From Xenophilus aerolatus (lineage in GTDB: Bacteria > Pseudomonadota > Gammaproteobacteria > Burkholderiales > Burkholderiaceae_C), in NCBI GenBank assembly GCA_029968055.1, contig JASCNX010000003.1, positions 186,001 to 250,000 on the forward strand: a stretch of DNA of 64,000 nucleotides. The letters run 5' to 3'. Position numbers and translations under genes: made by a program. The notes below the pieces were generated by a model, which made no database searches, was not told the origin of the DNA, and saw only the letters and a program-made list of their open reading frames with translations. This document shows, piece by piece, positions 57,920 to 64,000 of this stretch. Each line of letters opens with the position of its first letter. Position 1 is the first letter of the stretch.

Positions 57920-57938
57920 ACAAATGATAATCACTCTT
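57920..57938 (-). promoter_or_regulatory. Fur box upstream of the siderophore receptor
   Basis: The 19-mer starting at 57920 matches the Fur consensus in 13 of 19 positions, with eleven in a row (AATGATAATCA at 57923-57933). Position upstream of an iron-uptake receptor supports iron-dependent repression. Confidence 0.75.
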
Positions 57939-58044
57939 ACTAACTTTGTGGGCCCCGTCCTGCATTCGAGGGGCCGGACGTGTCGCACTCCCGCCACGCA
58001 GGGGCGCGACAGCCGGGCGCCTGGCGCCCCACGCCAGCGAGCGT

Positions 58045-58350
58045 TCAGGGGCCTGCCAGACGGCGGCGTTTCTTGATCGTCACCACGACCGGGGCGGCAG
58101 GGGCGGCGGGGGCGGACTGCGGAGCGAGTGCCGTGCCGTGCTGGCTGCGCATCGCGTGGCGCACGCGGCTGGCATTCAGCACCTCGACGACGTCGCCGTT
58201 CACCTGCGCATAGCGGCCATCGGAAAGCAGGGCCAGGGCGCCAATCTGCATGCCGCGTTGCACGGTGCCGAGCATCGTCGCGTCGGGGCGAGCTTGCGCA
58301 AAGGCGGCCCAGCGGGGGCCGATGTGGATTCGAAAGGCAGTGGTGCTCAT
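58045..58350 (-). CDS. Conserved hypothetical protein, 101 residues
   Basis: No family recognised with confidence. The central part (LGTVQRGMQIGALALLSDGRYAQVNGDVVEVLNASRVRHAMR) looks like a small beta domain; the C-terminus is Ala/Pro-rich then basic (VVVTIKKRRRL). It is on the minus strand, next to the receptor but separated by its promoter region. It marks the left flank of the integrated element. Confidence 0.6.
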   Translation of the reverse strand: MSTTAFRIHIGPRWAAFAQARPDATMLGTVQRGMQIGALALLSDGRYAQVNGDVVEVLNASRVRHAMRSQHGTALAPQSAPAAPAAPVVVTIKKRRRLAGP

Positions 58351-58404
58351 GCTCGTTCGGGTGGTTCTCCATGGCTCGTCGTCGAAGGCGGGGCGCCAAA
58401 GAGA

Positions 58405-58435
58405 AAAGCCCGCTACCGATTCGATAGCAGGCTTT
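58405..58435 (-). terminator. Hairpin at the left edge of the integrated element
   Basis: AAAGCCCGCTA (58405-58415) pairs with TAGCAGGCTTT (58425-58435) with a single mismatch. On the minus strand the 3' arm runs into TTTTCTCTTT, like a terminator for a gene that would lie to the right. No such gene is now there, perhaps because the element inserted. Confidence 0.5.
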
Positions 58436-58532
58436 CAAATGACCACGAGGGTCTTGACTGGTGGCGCTTCACGCCCCACAAACATGATGTGGAACCCGCA
58501 TGAATCGGGTATTTTGGGCGCGTGCGCATCGG

Positions 58533-58556
58533 AGTTACTGCTCCAGTTACTGTACC
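58533..58556 (+). repeat. Tandem 12-base repeats before the integrase gene
   Basis: AGTTACTGCTCC and AGTTACTGTACC are adjacent and identical in ten of twelve positions, 13 bases before the integrase ATG. They may be integrase arm-type sites or an operator. Confidence 0.45.
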
Positions 58557-58568
58557 TGAAACGTCGCA

Positions 58569-59849
58569 ATGCCTCGCAACCTCATCACTTCCGACCTCAC
58601 TCTACGTTCCATCAAGCTAGGCGACAGCCGCCGGCGGATCTCCGACGGAGACGGCTTGTACATCCTGCTCTTCGTGAAGGGCGGCGCGCACGGCTGGCGC
58701 TTTGATTACACCTTCGCCGGCCGGCGAAAGACGCTTTCGCTGGGCACATACCCCACGGTTGGCCTCGCCTTGGCCCGCAGCAAGGCCCAGGACGCGCGCA
58801 AGCTGGTGGCTGAGGGGTTCGACCCCAGCGCGCAGCGTAAAGCGCTCCGCGCCAGCCATGAGGCGGCGCGCGAGGCTGATGCACTGCGCGCCGCCGGCCA
58901 GCCGGCTCCGGACACCTTCGAGCATGTCGCCCGGGAGTGGTTCGCGCTGCGCAAAGCCGAATGGGCCGAGACGTACGCATCGAAGGTCATCGCCCGGCTG
59001 GAGGCGAGCGTCTTTCCACACATCGGGGCCCGGCCAGTGGCCGAGGTTGCCGCCCCGGAGCTGGTGGCCATCCTGCGCCGGATCGAGGAGCGCGGCCTTA
59101 TCGAGACGGCGCACCGCGTGCACGTGAGCATCGGCCAGGTGTTCCGCTATGCGATCGCCACCGGCCGGGCGCTGAGCAACCCCGCGCGTGACCTGAAGGA
59201 CGTGCTGAAAAAAGCCGTGGTGAGCCATTTCCCGGCAATCACCGACCCTAAGCGCTTCGGCGAGCTGCTGCGTGCGTCCGATGGCTACCGCGGCACGCCG
59301 GTGGTCCGCACGGCGCTGCGCCTGGCACCGCTGGTGTTCGTGCGGCCTGGTGAGCTGCGCAAGGCGCGTTGGGAGGAGTTCGACCTCGATGCGCGGCTGT
59401 GGACCATTCCGGCGGCGCGCATGAAGCGCAAGCGCGAAGGGAAGCTCAATGGTGAGCCGCACCTAGTGCCGCTGTCCACGCAGGCCGTGGCCGTGCTGCG
59501 CGAACTGCATCCGCTCACGGGCGCCTCGCCCTACGTCTTCCGCGGCGAGCGGCACCACGATCGGCCGATGAGCGATGCAGCGGTGAATGCGGCGCTGCGC
59601 GCGATGGGCTTCGGATCGGATGAGGTCGTCGGCCACGGCTTCCGGGCCTCGGCGCGCACGATCATGGTCGAGCACCTGGACGTCGACGCGGATGTGGTGG
59701 AGGCCCAGCTCGCCCACGCTGTGAAGGACGCGCTTGGGCGAGCCTACAACCGCACAGAGTTTCGCGTGAAACGCGCGCGGATGATGCAGCAGTGGGCGGA
59801 CTATCTCGATGGGCTGAAGAACGAGGGCGCTCGGGTTTCTCCCAACTAA
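58569..59849 (+). CDS. Tyrosine-type site-specific integrase (P4/DUF4102 family)
   Basis: A 426-residue recombinase. The N-terminal arm-binding DUF4102 domain (DGDGLYILLFVKGGAHGWRF ... LSLGTYPTVGLALAR) is followed by a SAM-like domain and the catalytic domain: Arg in FVRPGELRKARWEE, HGFRASARTIMVEH (HxxR) and the Tyr in GRAYNRTEFRVKR. It should integrate and, with an AlpA-like factor, excise the element. Its stop codon lies within a palindrome. Confidence 0.93.
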   Translation: MPRNLITSDLTLRSIKLGDSRRRISDGDGLYILLFVKGGAHGWRFDYTFAGRRKTLSLGTYPTVGLALARSKAQDARKLVAEGFDPSAQRKALRASHEAAREADALRAAGQPAPDTFEHVAREWFALRKAEWAETYASKVIARLEASVFPHIGARPVAEVAAPELVAILRRIEERGLIETAHRVHVSIGQVFRYAIATGRALSNPARDLKDVLKKAVVSHFPAITDPKRFGELLRASDGYRGTPVVRTALRLAPLVFVRPGELRKARWEEFDLDARLWTIPAARMKRKREGKLNGEPHLVPLSTQAVAVLRELHPLTGASPYVFRGERHHDRPMSDAAVNAALRAMGFGSDEVVGHGFRASARTIMVEHLDVDADVVEAQLAHAVKDALGRAYNRTEFRVKRARMMQQWADYLDGLKNEGARVSPN

Positions 59850-59890
59850 TTGGGACACAAAAAGTCATCTCACACCCCAACTTTTTGGGA
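59841..59890 (+). promoter_or_regulatory. Two related palindromes, probable operator pair
   Basis: CCCAACTAATTGGGA (59841-59855) and CCCAACTTTTTGGGA (59876-59890) share CCCAAC-N-TTGGGA and are 35 bases apart. The first covers the integrase stop; the second ends 13 bases before the next ATG. They look like operators for the small regulator encoded just downstream. Confidence 0.65.
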
Positions 59891-59903
59891 TACATTAAAT
59901 CGC

Positions 59904-60086
59904 ATGACGAAGGCTGAAAAAGAGGCTCGGGCACGGATGGGGCGTCCTCCCCTTCCCGAAGATCAGCGGGCGCAGAGCGGCACTATCCGTCTGACGCCCG
60001 CACGGTGGGAAAAGCTGCGCCGGCTTGGATCTGCGTGGCTTGGCCGTGCTATCGATCGAGCAAAGGAGCCTGAGCCTAAGGAATGA
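59904..60086 (+). CDS. Small ribbon-helix-helix-like regulator
   Basis: A 60-residue protein: MGRPPLPEDQRAQSGTIRLTPARWEKLRRLGSAWLGRAIDRAK in pieces GTIRLTPARWEKLRRLG and LGRAIDRAK suggest a beta-strand and two helices, as in CopG/Arc-type repressors. ATG 59904 is preferred to an upstream start. Likely binds the paired palindromes (inference). Confidence 0.65.
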   Translation: MTKAEKEARARMGRPPLPEDQRAQSGTIRLTPARWEKLRRLGSAWLGRAIDRAKEPEPKE

Positions 60087-60092
60087 CCGCGC

Positions 60093-60156
60093 GGCCTGCC
60101 GCGGAAACGCAGGCCAAAAAGCGAACGGCCACGGGAGTGGAGTCCCGCAGCCGTTC
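60093..60156 (+). other. Two consecutive RNA hairpins
   Basis: Stem 1: GGCCTGC (60093-60099) with GCAGGCC (60109-60115), followed by five A. Stem 2: GAACGGC (60123-60129) with GCCGTTC (60150-60156), plus inner CGGGA/TCCCG. They lie between the regulator and the 189-residue gene and may be a terminator or a regulatory RNA. Confidence 0.5.
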
Positions 60157-60194
60157 TAACCACAACGTGCAAACCGTGGAAGGGACCGCACATC

Positions 60195-60764
60195 ATGGCT
60201 ACAGCGACTGTAAAGCAGTCGGGCGCGTCGATGCGCCCACGATCCGCAACTTTTCGGCCTTTCGACTGGAGAAAGTCTCATTTGGTCGATGAGCCAGCCG
60301 GGCCGTACTCCCCCATCCCCGACCTCGACTCGATCCTCTTTTCCGGGAGTTCGCTCGCCCTGGAGAGAAAGCATGCGGTCGACCTGTCCCAGGTCGGCGA
60401 AGCACGCGACTGCGTCTACCAGGCCGCGGACGCGCATGGGCAGACGTGGTATGTGCGGCGCGGCGGCTTCGGCCTGCTGGCGTTCCGCGAGCGCACCGCA
60501 TCTGAGTTGGTCGAACAGCGCGACCTTCAGGCAGAGATGCGGGGCAGCTTCATCCCTCAGTACCGTCTCGGCCTCGCTTGGCTCATCACGATGGAGATAT
60601 CTCGCATGGTCGGGGACCTGAAACCCGAGAGGGTGTGCCCGCGGGCCGACCGGCGCCGGTTCAAGACCCGCGTGCGCGCTCTCCTAATCCTGCAGATGGA
60701 CTTGCTGGAGGGGATGGTGAAGGCGAGCGCTGCGCGAGAGCGGATGCGGGCTCTTGGGCTTTGA
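60195..60764 (+). CDS. Element-borne protein of unknown function, 189 residues
   Basis: No family recognised. The N-terminus is basic and polar (ATFRPFDWRKSHLVDEPAG). The middle (CVYQAADAHGQTWYVRRGGFGLLAFRERTASEL) looks globular. A helical part follows (LVEQRDLQAEMRGSF), and the C-terminal quarter (RRRFKTRVRALLILQMDLLEGMV) is basic and helical. It may be element cargo or a regulator. Confidence 0.65.
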   Translation: MATATVKQSGASMRPRSATFRPFDWRKSHLVDEPAGPYSPIPDLDSILFSGSSLALERKHAVDLSQVGEARDCVYQAADAHGQTWYVRRGGFGLLAFRERTASELVEQRDLQAEMRGSFIPQYRLGLAWLITMEISRMVGDLKPERVCPRADRRRFKTRVRALLILQMDLLEGMVKASAARERMRALGL

Positions 60765-60972
60765 GTGCCCGTGCACGCCGCCGAAGGCAGACGCGCAAAG
60801 GTGATGGCCGACAAGGTGAACGACTCTGCCTTCGCCTTAATGCGCCGCTGCTGAGACGCATCGCCAGCAGCGCGCTCCCATTCGATTGGTGACTTATCCA
60901 CATTGCATTCGCGCACGCGCTAGGAATGTGAATTTCTAGACTTTCTGTCGCGTTGATACATAGGGGTCATAT
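60765..60972 (+). other. Gap with a DnaA box upstream of the element's replication operon
   Basis: No gene. TTATCCACA at 60894-60902 is a perfect DnaA-box nonamer. Downstream, 60905-60970 is relatively A/T-rich with promoter-like segments (TTGATACATAGGGG). It could be the element's origin and/or promoter; no iterons are visible. Confidence 0.5.
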
Positions 60973-61167
60973 ATGGACGTGAAACACGAGTACTCGCCGA
61001 TGATGATTCGGCTGCCGGCTGATCTGAAGGAGTGGCTGCGAGCGCAGGCGCGGGCGAACTATCGAACGATGAACGCAGAGCTGGTGAAGCGGCTCCGCGA
61101 CTCCAGCGCCCGGGGCGGCGAGGTGCCGACGCCACAAGGTGGCAAGCATGACAGCTCCGGCGCCTAA
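60973..61167 (+). CDS. Arc-family DNA-binding protein
   Basis: A 64-residue protein with MMIRLPADLKEWLRAQARAN and YRTMNAELVKRLRDSS, the Arc/MetJ ribbon-helix-helix pattern. Probably an element-encoded repressor. Its stop overlaps the next ORF by 20 bases. Confidence 0.85.
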   Translation: MDVKHEYSPMMIRLPADLKEWLRAQARANYRTMNAELVKRLRDSSARGGEVPTPQGGKHDSSGA

Positions 61168-61381
61168 CGCGCGGCAGTTCCTGCGGCTGGCCGATGTCGA
61201 GCGGCTCACCTCGATGCGCAAGACCAAGATCTACGGCTTGACGGCAGCGGGGAAGTTTCCTGCGTCGATCAAGCTCGGCGCGCGCACGGCGGTATGGCTT
61301 TCTGACGAGGTGGCGGCCTGGATGGAGCAGGTTGTGCAGGCTCAGCGCGAGCCGGCTCGGGGGTGTGCCGATGGCGGGTGA
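61148..61381 (+). CDS. AlpA-family helix-turn-helix regulator/excisionase
   Basis: A 77-residue protein. FLRLADVERLTSMRKTKIYG then KFPASIKLGARTAVWLSDEV is the AlpA (MerR-like HTH) pattern. In P4-like elements AlpA activates the integrase or acts as an excisionase. ATG 61148 is preferred to a GTG upstream. Overlaps both neighbours. Confidence 0.87.
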   Translation: MTAPAPNARQFLRLADVERLTSMRKTKIYGLTAAGKFPASIKLGARTAVWLSDEVAAWMEQVVQAQREPARGCADGG

Positions 61382-61742
61382 GTGGATCAAGACTCCTCCC
61401 GACCTAGCCACCGATCCGGCGGTCCATCACATCGCGGCATCCACTGGAGAGAGTCGCGTTACCACCATGGGTCGGCTTTATGCCGTGTGGTCGTGGGCAG
61501 CCAAACATTCCACAGATGGTCGTGTAGACGGGCCATCGTCTCGGGTTGTAGACGATGTAGCGGGTCTGCCGGGGTTCGCCTATGCAATGTTGGCCGTCGA
61601 TTGGCTACTGTTCGAGTCGAGTGATGAGAGCCCGGGCTGGTCTTCGGTGATGCTGCTGTGGCCGTCACGCAATGTCACGCAGATTCGCGCGGCTTCAGCG
61701 TCGGTCACTTACCCGGCCCATACAGGTGGCGGTCATGGCTGA
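61371..61742 (+). CDS. Phage-type protein, probable replication-associated, 123 residues
   Basis: It starts MAGEWIKTPPDLATDPAVHHIA and contains VDDVAGLPGFAYAMLAVDWL, a form seen at the N-terminus of phage/plasmid replication-accessory proteins. The last ~25 residues look less conserved and could be a truncation. Overlaps its neighbours by several bases on each side. Confidence 0.6.
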   Translation: MAGEWIKTPPDLATDPAVHHIAASTGESRVTTMGRLYAVWSWAAKHSTDGRVDGPSSRVVDDVAGLPGFAYAMLAVDWLLFESSDESPGWSSVMLLWPSRNVTQIRAASASVTYPAHTGGGHG

Positions 61743-62655
61743 AATGCACTGGTTCCGCTGGCATCACGGGACGGTCGACGATCCGAAGATGAGCTTGATT
61801 GCGCAGCGCGCTGGCGCGTCTTTGGCTGAGGTGCTGGCGGTGTGGGCGTGGCTCTTGGAGTCGGCAAGCAGGGCCGAGGATCGTGGGTGTCCAGGTCTGC
61901 CGGACTTTGACGTTTTGGAGCATCGTCTGGGACTGAGCCAGGGCATGGGGAATGCCATCTATTCCCGAATGGTAGAGCGAGGGTTGGTCGCTGCTGAAAC
62001 TGGGCGCTTGGCGGCTTGGTCCAGGCGGCAGCCCAAGCGGGAGGACGATGGCGCCGTAGAGCGAAAACGGCGGCAGCGGGAACGTGAGGGGGCTGCGTCC
62101 AACGCAACCGCCGCAACGCCAAAGCGGACCCGCAATGTTCCTGCTGGTCACGGTGTGTCACGCGAAGTCCCGACAGAGGAGAGGAGAGGAGAAAAGAATA
62201 TCTCTCCCCCAACCCCCTCTTCCGAGGGGGAGAGAGCGACGAATGACGCAATTCATCCGGATGCGGAGAAAGCAGCGAGCGCCATGCGTGCAGCCGGCGC
62301 GGCAGACATTGAGGCGTCACGGCCCGAATTGAGCGCGTGGCTTCACAAGGGCGTGACGGTCGAGCAACTAGCTGACGCAGCGCGGAACGCTGTGGCGCGC
62401 GGGGCCCACAGTCCGGGCGCCTATGCGTTTAAGGTGGTCGCCGATCGCTTGGCGTCGGCTGCCAGCGTGGCGAACGGCGCATCGCTGCCCGCAGTCGCAT
62501 GGGACTCCAGCCGCAGCAGCATCGAGGCCAAAGGTGAGGCGTTGGGCTTAGGGCGGTGGGATCGGGATGCCTTCGATGTCGGTAGCGGTGAGCCATTCGC
62601 GGCTTACCACGCTCGCGTGCGCGCGGCTGTCGATGCATGTGGGGCCGCAGCATGA
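61735..62655 (+). CDS. Replication-organiser-like protein
   Basis: A 306-residue protein. The N-terminal domain (MAEMHWFRWHHGTVDDPKMS ... LAEVLAVWAWLLESASRAED) resembles winged-helix phage replisome organisers. The middle is a basic charged linker (ERKRRQREREG) and the C-terminal part (LSAWLHKGVTVEQLADAARN) is helical. Likely directs element replication. Chosen start ATG 61735. Confidence 0.65.
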   Translation: MAEMHWFRWHHGTVDDPKMSLIAQRAGASLAEVLAVWAWLLESASRAEDRGCPGLPDFDVLEHRLGLSQGMGNAIYSRMVERGLVAAETGRLAAWSRRQPKREDDGAVERKRRQREREGAASNATAATPKRTRNVPAGHGVSREVPTEERRGEKNISPPTPSSEGERATNDAIHPDAEKAASAMRAAGAADIEASRPELSAWLHKGVTVEQLADAARNAVARGAHSPGAYAFKVVADRLASAASVANGASLPAVAWDSSRSSIEAKGEALGLGRWDRDAFDVGSGEPFAAYHARVRAAVDACGAAA

Positions 62656-62930
62656 CGCGCCTCACCAATCGCCTCCGGGTGGCCATCGCCACGGCATGCG
62701 CCGTTCGTGGCGACAGCGATGCCTACATGGCTGAATCGCTGGAGGGCGGCGCCGAGCTGCTCTACTCGCAGCAGGTCGATCTCGCCGAGCACTTCGAACG
62801 CGAGGCGCGGCTGCGGGCGAGCGTCAACCTGGCCGCGACGGCGAGCGGGTCCTTCCGAGCAGGCTCCAGTACGGGTAATTCGCGCCGCACCCTCCGACTG
62901 TTCACCGGACCTCCTAGGGGGGTTAAGTGA
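62652..62930 (+). CDS. Small element-encoded protein, 92 residues
   Basis: ATG overlaps the stop of the previous gene by four bases. It has an acidic helical region (GAELLYSQQVDLAEHFEREARLR) and a basic tail. No family recognised. Confidence 0.55.
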   Translation: MTRLTNRLRVAIATACAVRGDSDAYMAESLEGGAELLYSQQVDLAEHFEREARLRASVNLAATASGSFRAGSSTGNSRRTLRLFTGPPRGVK

Positions 62931-63199
62931 AGATTGTGGGTGTTAGCGGCGCCTCTCTGATGCGCTGCGGCGTTCCGCGCCTTGCTTGCACGCGGGCGTG
63001 CATCGGTTGTCCTCGCGGGCCCCGGTGGGAGCTTTTCAAACCGAGCGAAACAGCTGCAACGCGCGTTGTGGCCACCAACCCGAGACCTTTAGGCAGCTCA
63101 GCAGCATCGAAGCGGGTCCGCTCTCGCCGTGCTAGGACGCGCCTGAGTCGCGCCGCGCGCCTCGCACTTTCTACGAGGCGGTGGAGCCGCCAGCTCTGA
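62927..63199 (+). CDS. Possible small protein at the end of the overlapping chain
   Basis: GTG start overlaps the previous stop (GTGA) after a G-rich ribosome site (AGGGGGGTTAA). The first ~15 residues MKIVGVSGASLMRCG look real; the Arg/Ser-rich remainder does not resemble a normal protein. A frameshifted or decayed gene is possible. Confidence 0.35.
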   Translation: MKIVGVSGASLMRCGVPRLACTRACIGCPRGPRWELFKPSETAATRVVATNPRPLGSSAASKRVRSRRARTRLSRAARLALSTRRWSRQL

Positions 63200-63317
63200 G
63201 TTCGGATTGCTGGTGCGGGCTCTGGTAGATGGGAATGCGTGCCTTGCAGCAGCCTGTCCGGCGGGGCCCCGGGTTTACCCCTGAGCGAAATGGACGTCAG
63301 CGAATTACATTCGACTC
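62931..63317 (+). other. Right flank of the integrated element
   Basis: Apart from the doubtful ORF above, this stretch shows no gene. Two short hairpins, GCACGCGGGCGTGC (near 62990) and GGCGG-TGGAG-CCGCC (near 63178), and the promoter side of the ABC gene lie here. I could not find a direct repeat shared with the left flank. Confidence 0.4.
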
Positions 63318-64000
63318 GTGCGTCACGAAAAAGTACATCATAGTCAAAACGCCGTTCCGAGCCCGGATGCGGAGTTGGTCGTCGCCGGCCTGACGGTGCG
63401 CTTCGGCGGTATCACCGCGCTCGACGACGTGTCATTCAGCGTTCCCCGCGGGGCGATTTGCGGGCTTATCGGCCCCAACGGCGCCGGTAAGACAACCTGC
63501 TTCAACTGCATCAGCGGCGTGTATGCGTCCAGCGCGGGCTCGGTCGATCTTGGCGGCATCCGGCTCACCGGCAAGCCCCGGCATGCCATTGCGCGGGCAG
63601 GGGTCGGGCGAACCTTCCAGAACCTCGCGCTCTTTCCCTCTCTGTCCGTGCGCGACAACGTGCTGGTGGGCGCGCATGGCCTCGGGCGCGGTGGATTTCT
63701 TGCCAGCATGCTGGCGACGCCCGACGTACGCCGCTCGGAGAGCGAGCTGTCCGGCCGGGTCAACGGGTTGCTGAAACGTTACGACCTCGATGGCGTCCAG
63801 CATTCGAAGGTGAACGAGTTGCCCTTTGCAACGCAGAAAAGGGTCGAGCTGGCGCGGGCGCTAGCCGGTGCGCCGAGGCTGCTGATCCTCGATGAACCGG
63901 CGGGGGGGCTGAACCATGAGGAGGTCGATGCGCTGGCAGACCAAATTCGCAGGCTGCGCGACGAGGACGGCATCACGGTGCTGCTGGTGGAGCACCACAT
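63318..64000 (+). CDS. Branched-chain amino acid-type ABC transporter ATPase (LivG-like), partial
   Basis: The gene runs beyond the window; 227 residues are visible from a GTG start at 63318 (no in-frame ATG upstream before a stop). Walker A GPNGAGKTTCFN, Q-loop GRTFQNLALFPSLSV, signature-like LPFATQKRVELARALAG (the LSGGQ variant seen in LivG proteins) and Walker B LLILDEPAGGLN with VLLVEHH. Probably one subunit of an amide/branched-chain amino acid uptake system whose other genes follow. Confidence 0.88.
   Translation, partial: MRHEKVHHSQNAVPSPDAELVVAGLTVRFGGITALDDVSFSVPRGAICGLIGPNGAGKTTCFNCISGVYASSAGSVDLGGIRLTGKPRHAIARAGVGRTFQNLALFPSLSVRDNVLVGAHGLGRGGFLASMLATPDVRRSESELSGRVNGLLKRYDLDGVQHSKVNELPFATQKRVELARALAGAPRLLILDEPAGGLNHEEVDALADQIRRLRDEDGITVLLVEHH

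Larger units (their letters stand above)
58440..63310 (+). mobile_element. Compact integrated element with integrase and replication-like genes
   Basis: The block from the integrase to the livG-like gene holds a P4-type integrase, two ribbon-helix-helix-type proteins, an AlpA regulator, replication-like proteins and unknowns, all on the plus strand and mostly overlapping. No structural, lysis or conjugation genes are seen, so it is a phage-satellite-like or small integrative element. Boundaries are approximate; no clear direct repeats at both ends were found. Confidence 0.65.

Noticed and set aside
58440-58520. Possible tRNA or tmRNA 3' end as attachment site
   Set aside because: No T-loop or acceptor-stem pattern could be found on either strand.
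60083-60292. 69-residue ORF overlapping the stop of the small regulator (ATGA)
   Set aside because: It runs through two strong hairpins and out of frame into the next gene, and its composition looks non-protein-like; coupling alone is not enough.

Overview
The window is chromosomal DNA from a GC-rich betaproteobacterium, most likely order Burkholderiales and family Comamonadaceae (Variovorax/Ramlibacter-like). The basis is gene content and order: a dcw tail ddl-ftsQ-ftsA-ftsZ-lpxC, a ccsA-like/PP0621/pilS/pilR/ampD block, two Bug/TctC-type substrate-binding proteins, a Lys/Ala/Pro histone-H1-like protein and NrdR-controlled nrdAB. The species assignment is inference; no rRNA or tRNA gene is visible.

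Layout. 1-5.3 kb: cell division and lipid A (ddl, ftsQAZ, lpxC) plus a 58-residue membrane protein. 5.3-16.3 kb: two small catabolic loci, each with a Bug receptor and a divergent regulator (LysR with maleylacetate reductase; IclR with enoyl-CoA hydratase and an ADP-forming acyl-CoA ligase). Between them lie ruvC and an odd PlsC/CdsA-like pair. 16.3-24.5 kb: mtgA, aroE, tonB-like and an RNB exoribonuclease on the minus strand, then a YqiA-like esterase, rodA and tldD. 24.5-25.8 kb: the aroG DAHP synthase behind a leader peptide with seven aromatic residues in eight and a terminator, an apparent transcription attenuator. 25.8-34.2 kb: a DUF985 protein, mpl, a TlpA-like thioredoxin, accB-accC, prmA, a DUF3426 protein and a PfkB kinase. 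34.3-39.5 kb: histone-like gene and nrdA-nrdB with two NrdR boxes. 39.7-44.6 kb: ampD, pilR, pilS, PP0621 and a CcsA-like protein. 44.6-52.1 kb: ffh, then a six-gene operon resembling Escherichia coli ynbABCD with two extra genes, predicted to make or remodel a phospholipid of unknown identity. 52.3-57.8 kb: ruvB, dmeF-like cation efflux, LpxH-like phosphoesterase and a Fur-box-controlled TonB-dependent receptor. 58.4-63.3 kb: a compact integrated element (tyrosine integrase, two ribbon-helix-helix-type proteins, AlpA regulator, replication-like proteins in an overlapping chain, a DnaA box). 63.3 kb to the end: a truncated LivG-type ABC ATPase.

The most noteworthy items are the aromatic leader/attenuator before aroG, the ynb-like lipid operon, the second and partly degenerate PlsC/CdsA pair with a Pro/Ala insertion, and the small integrated element with paired palindromic operators.
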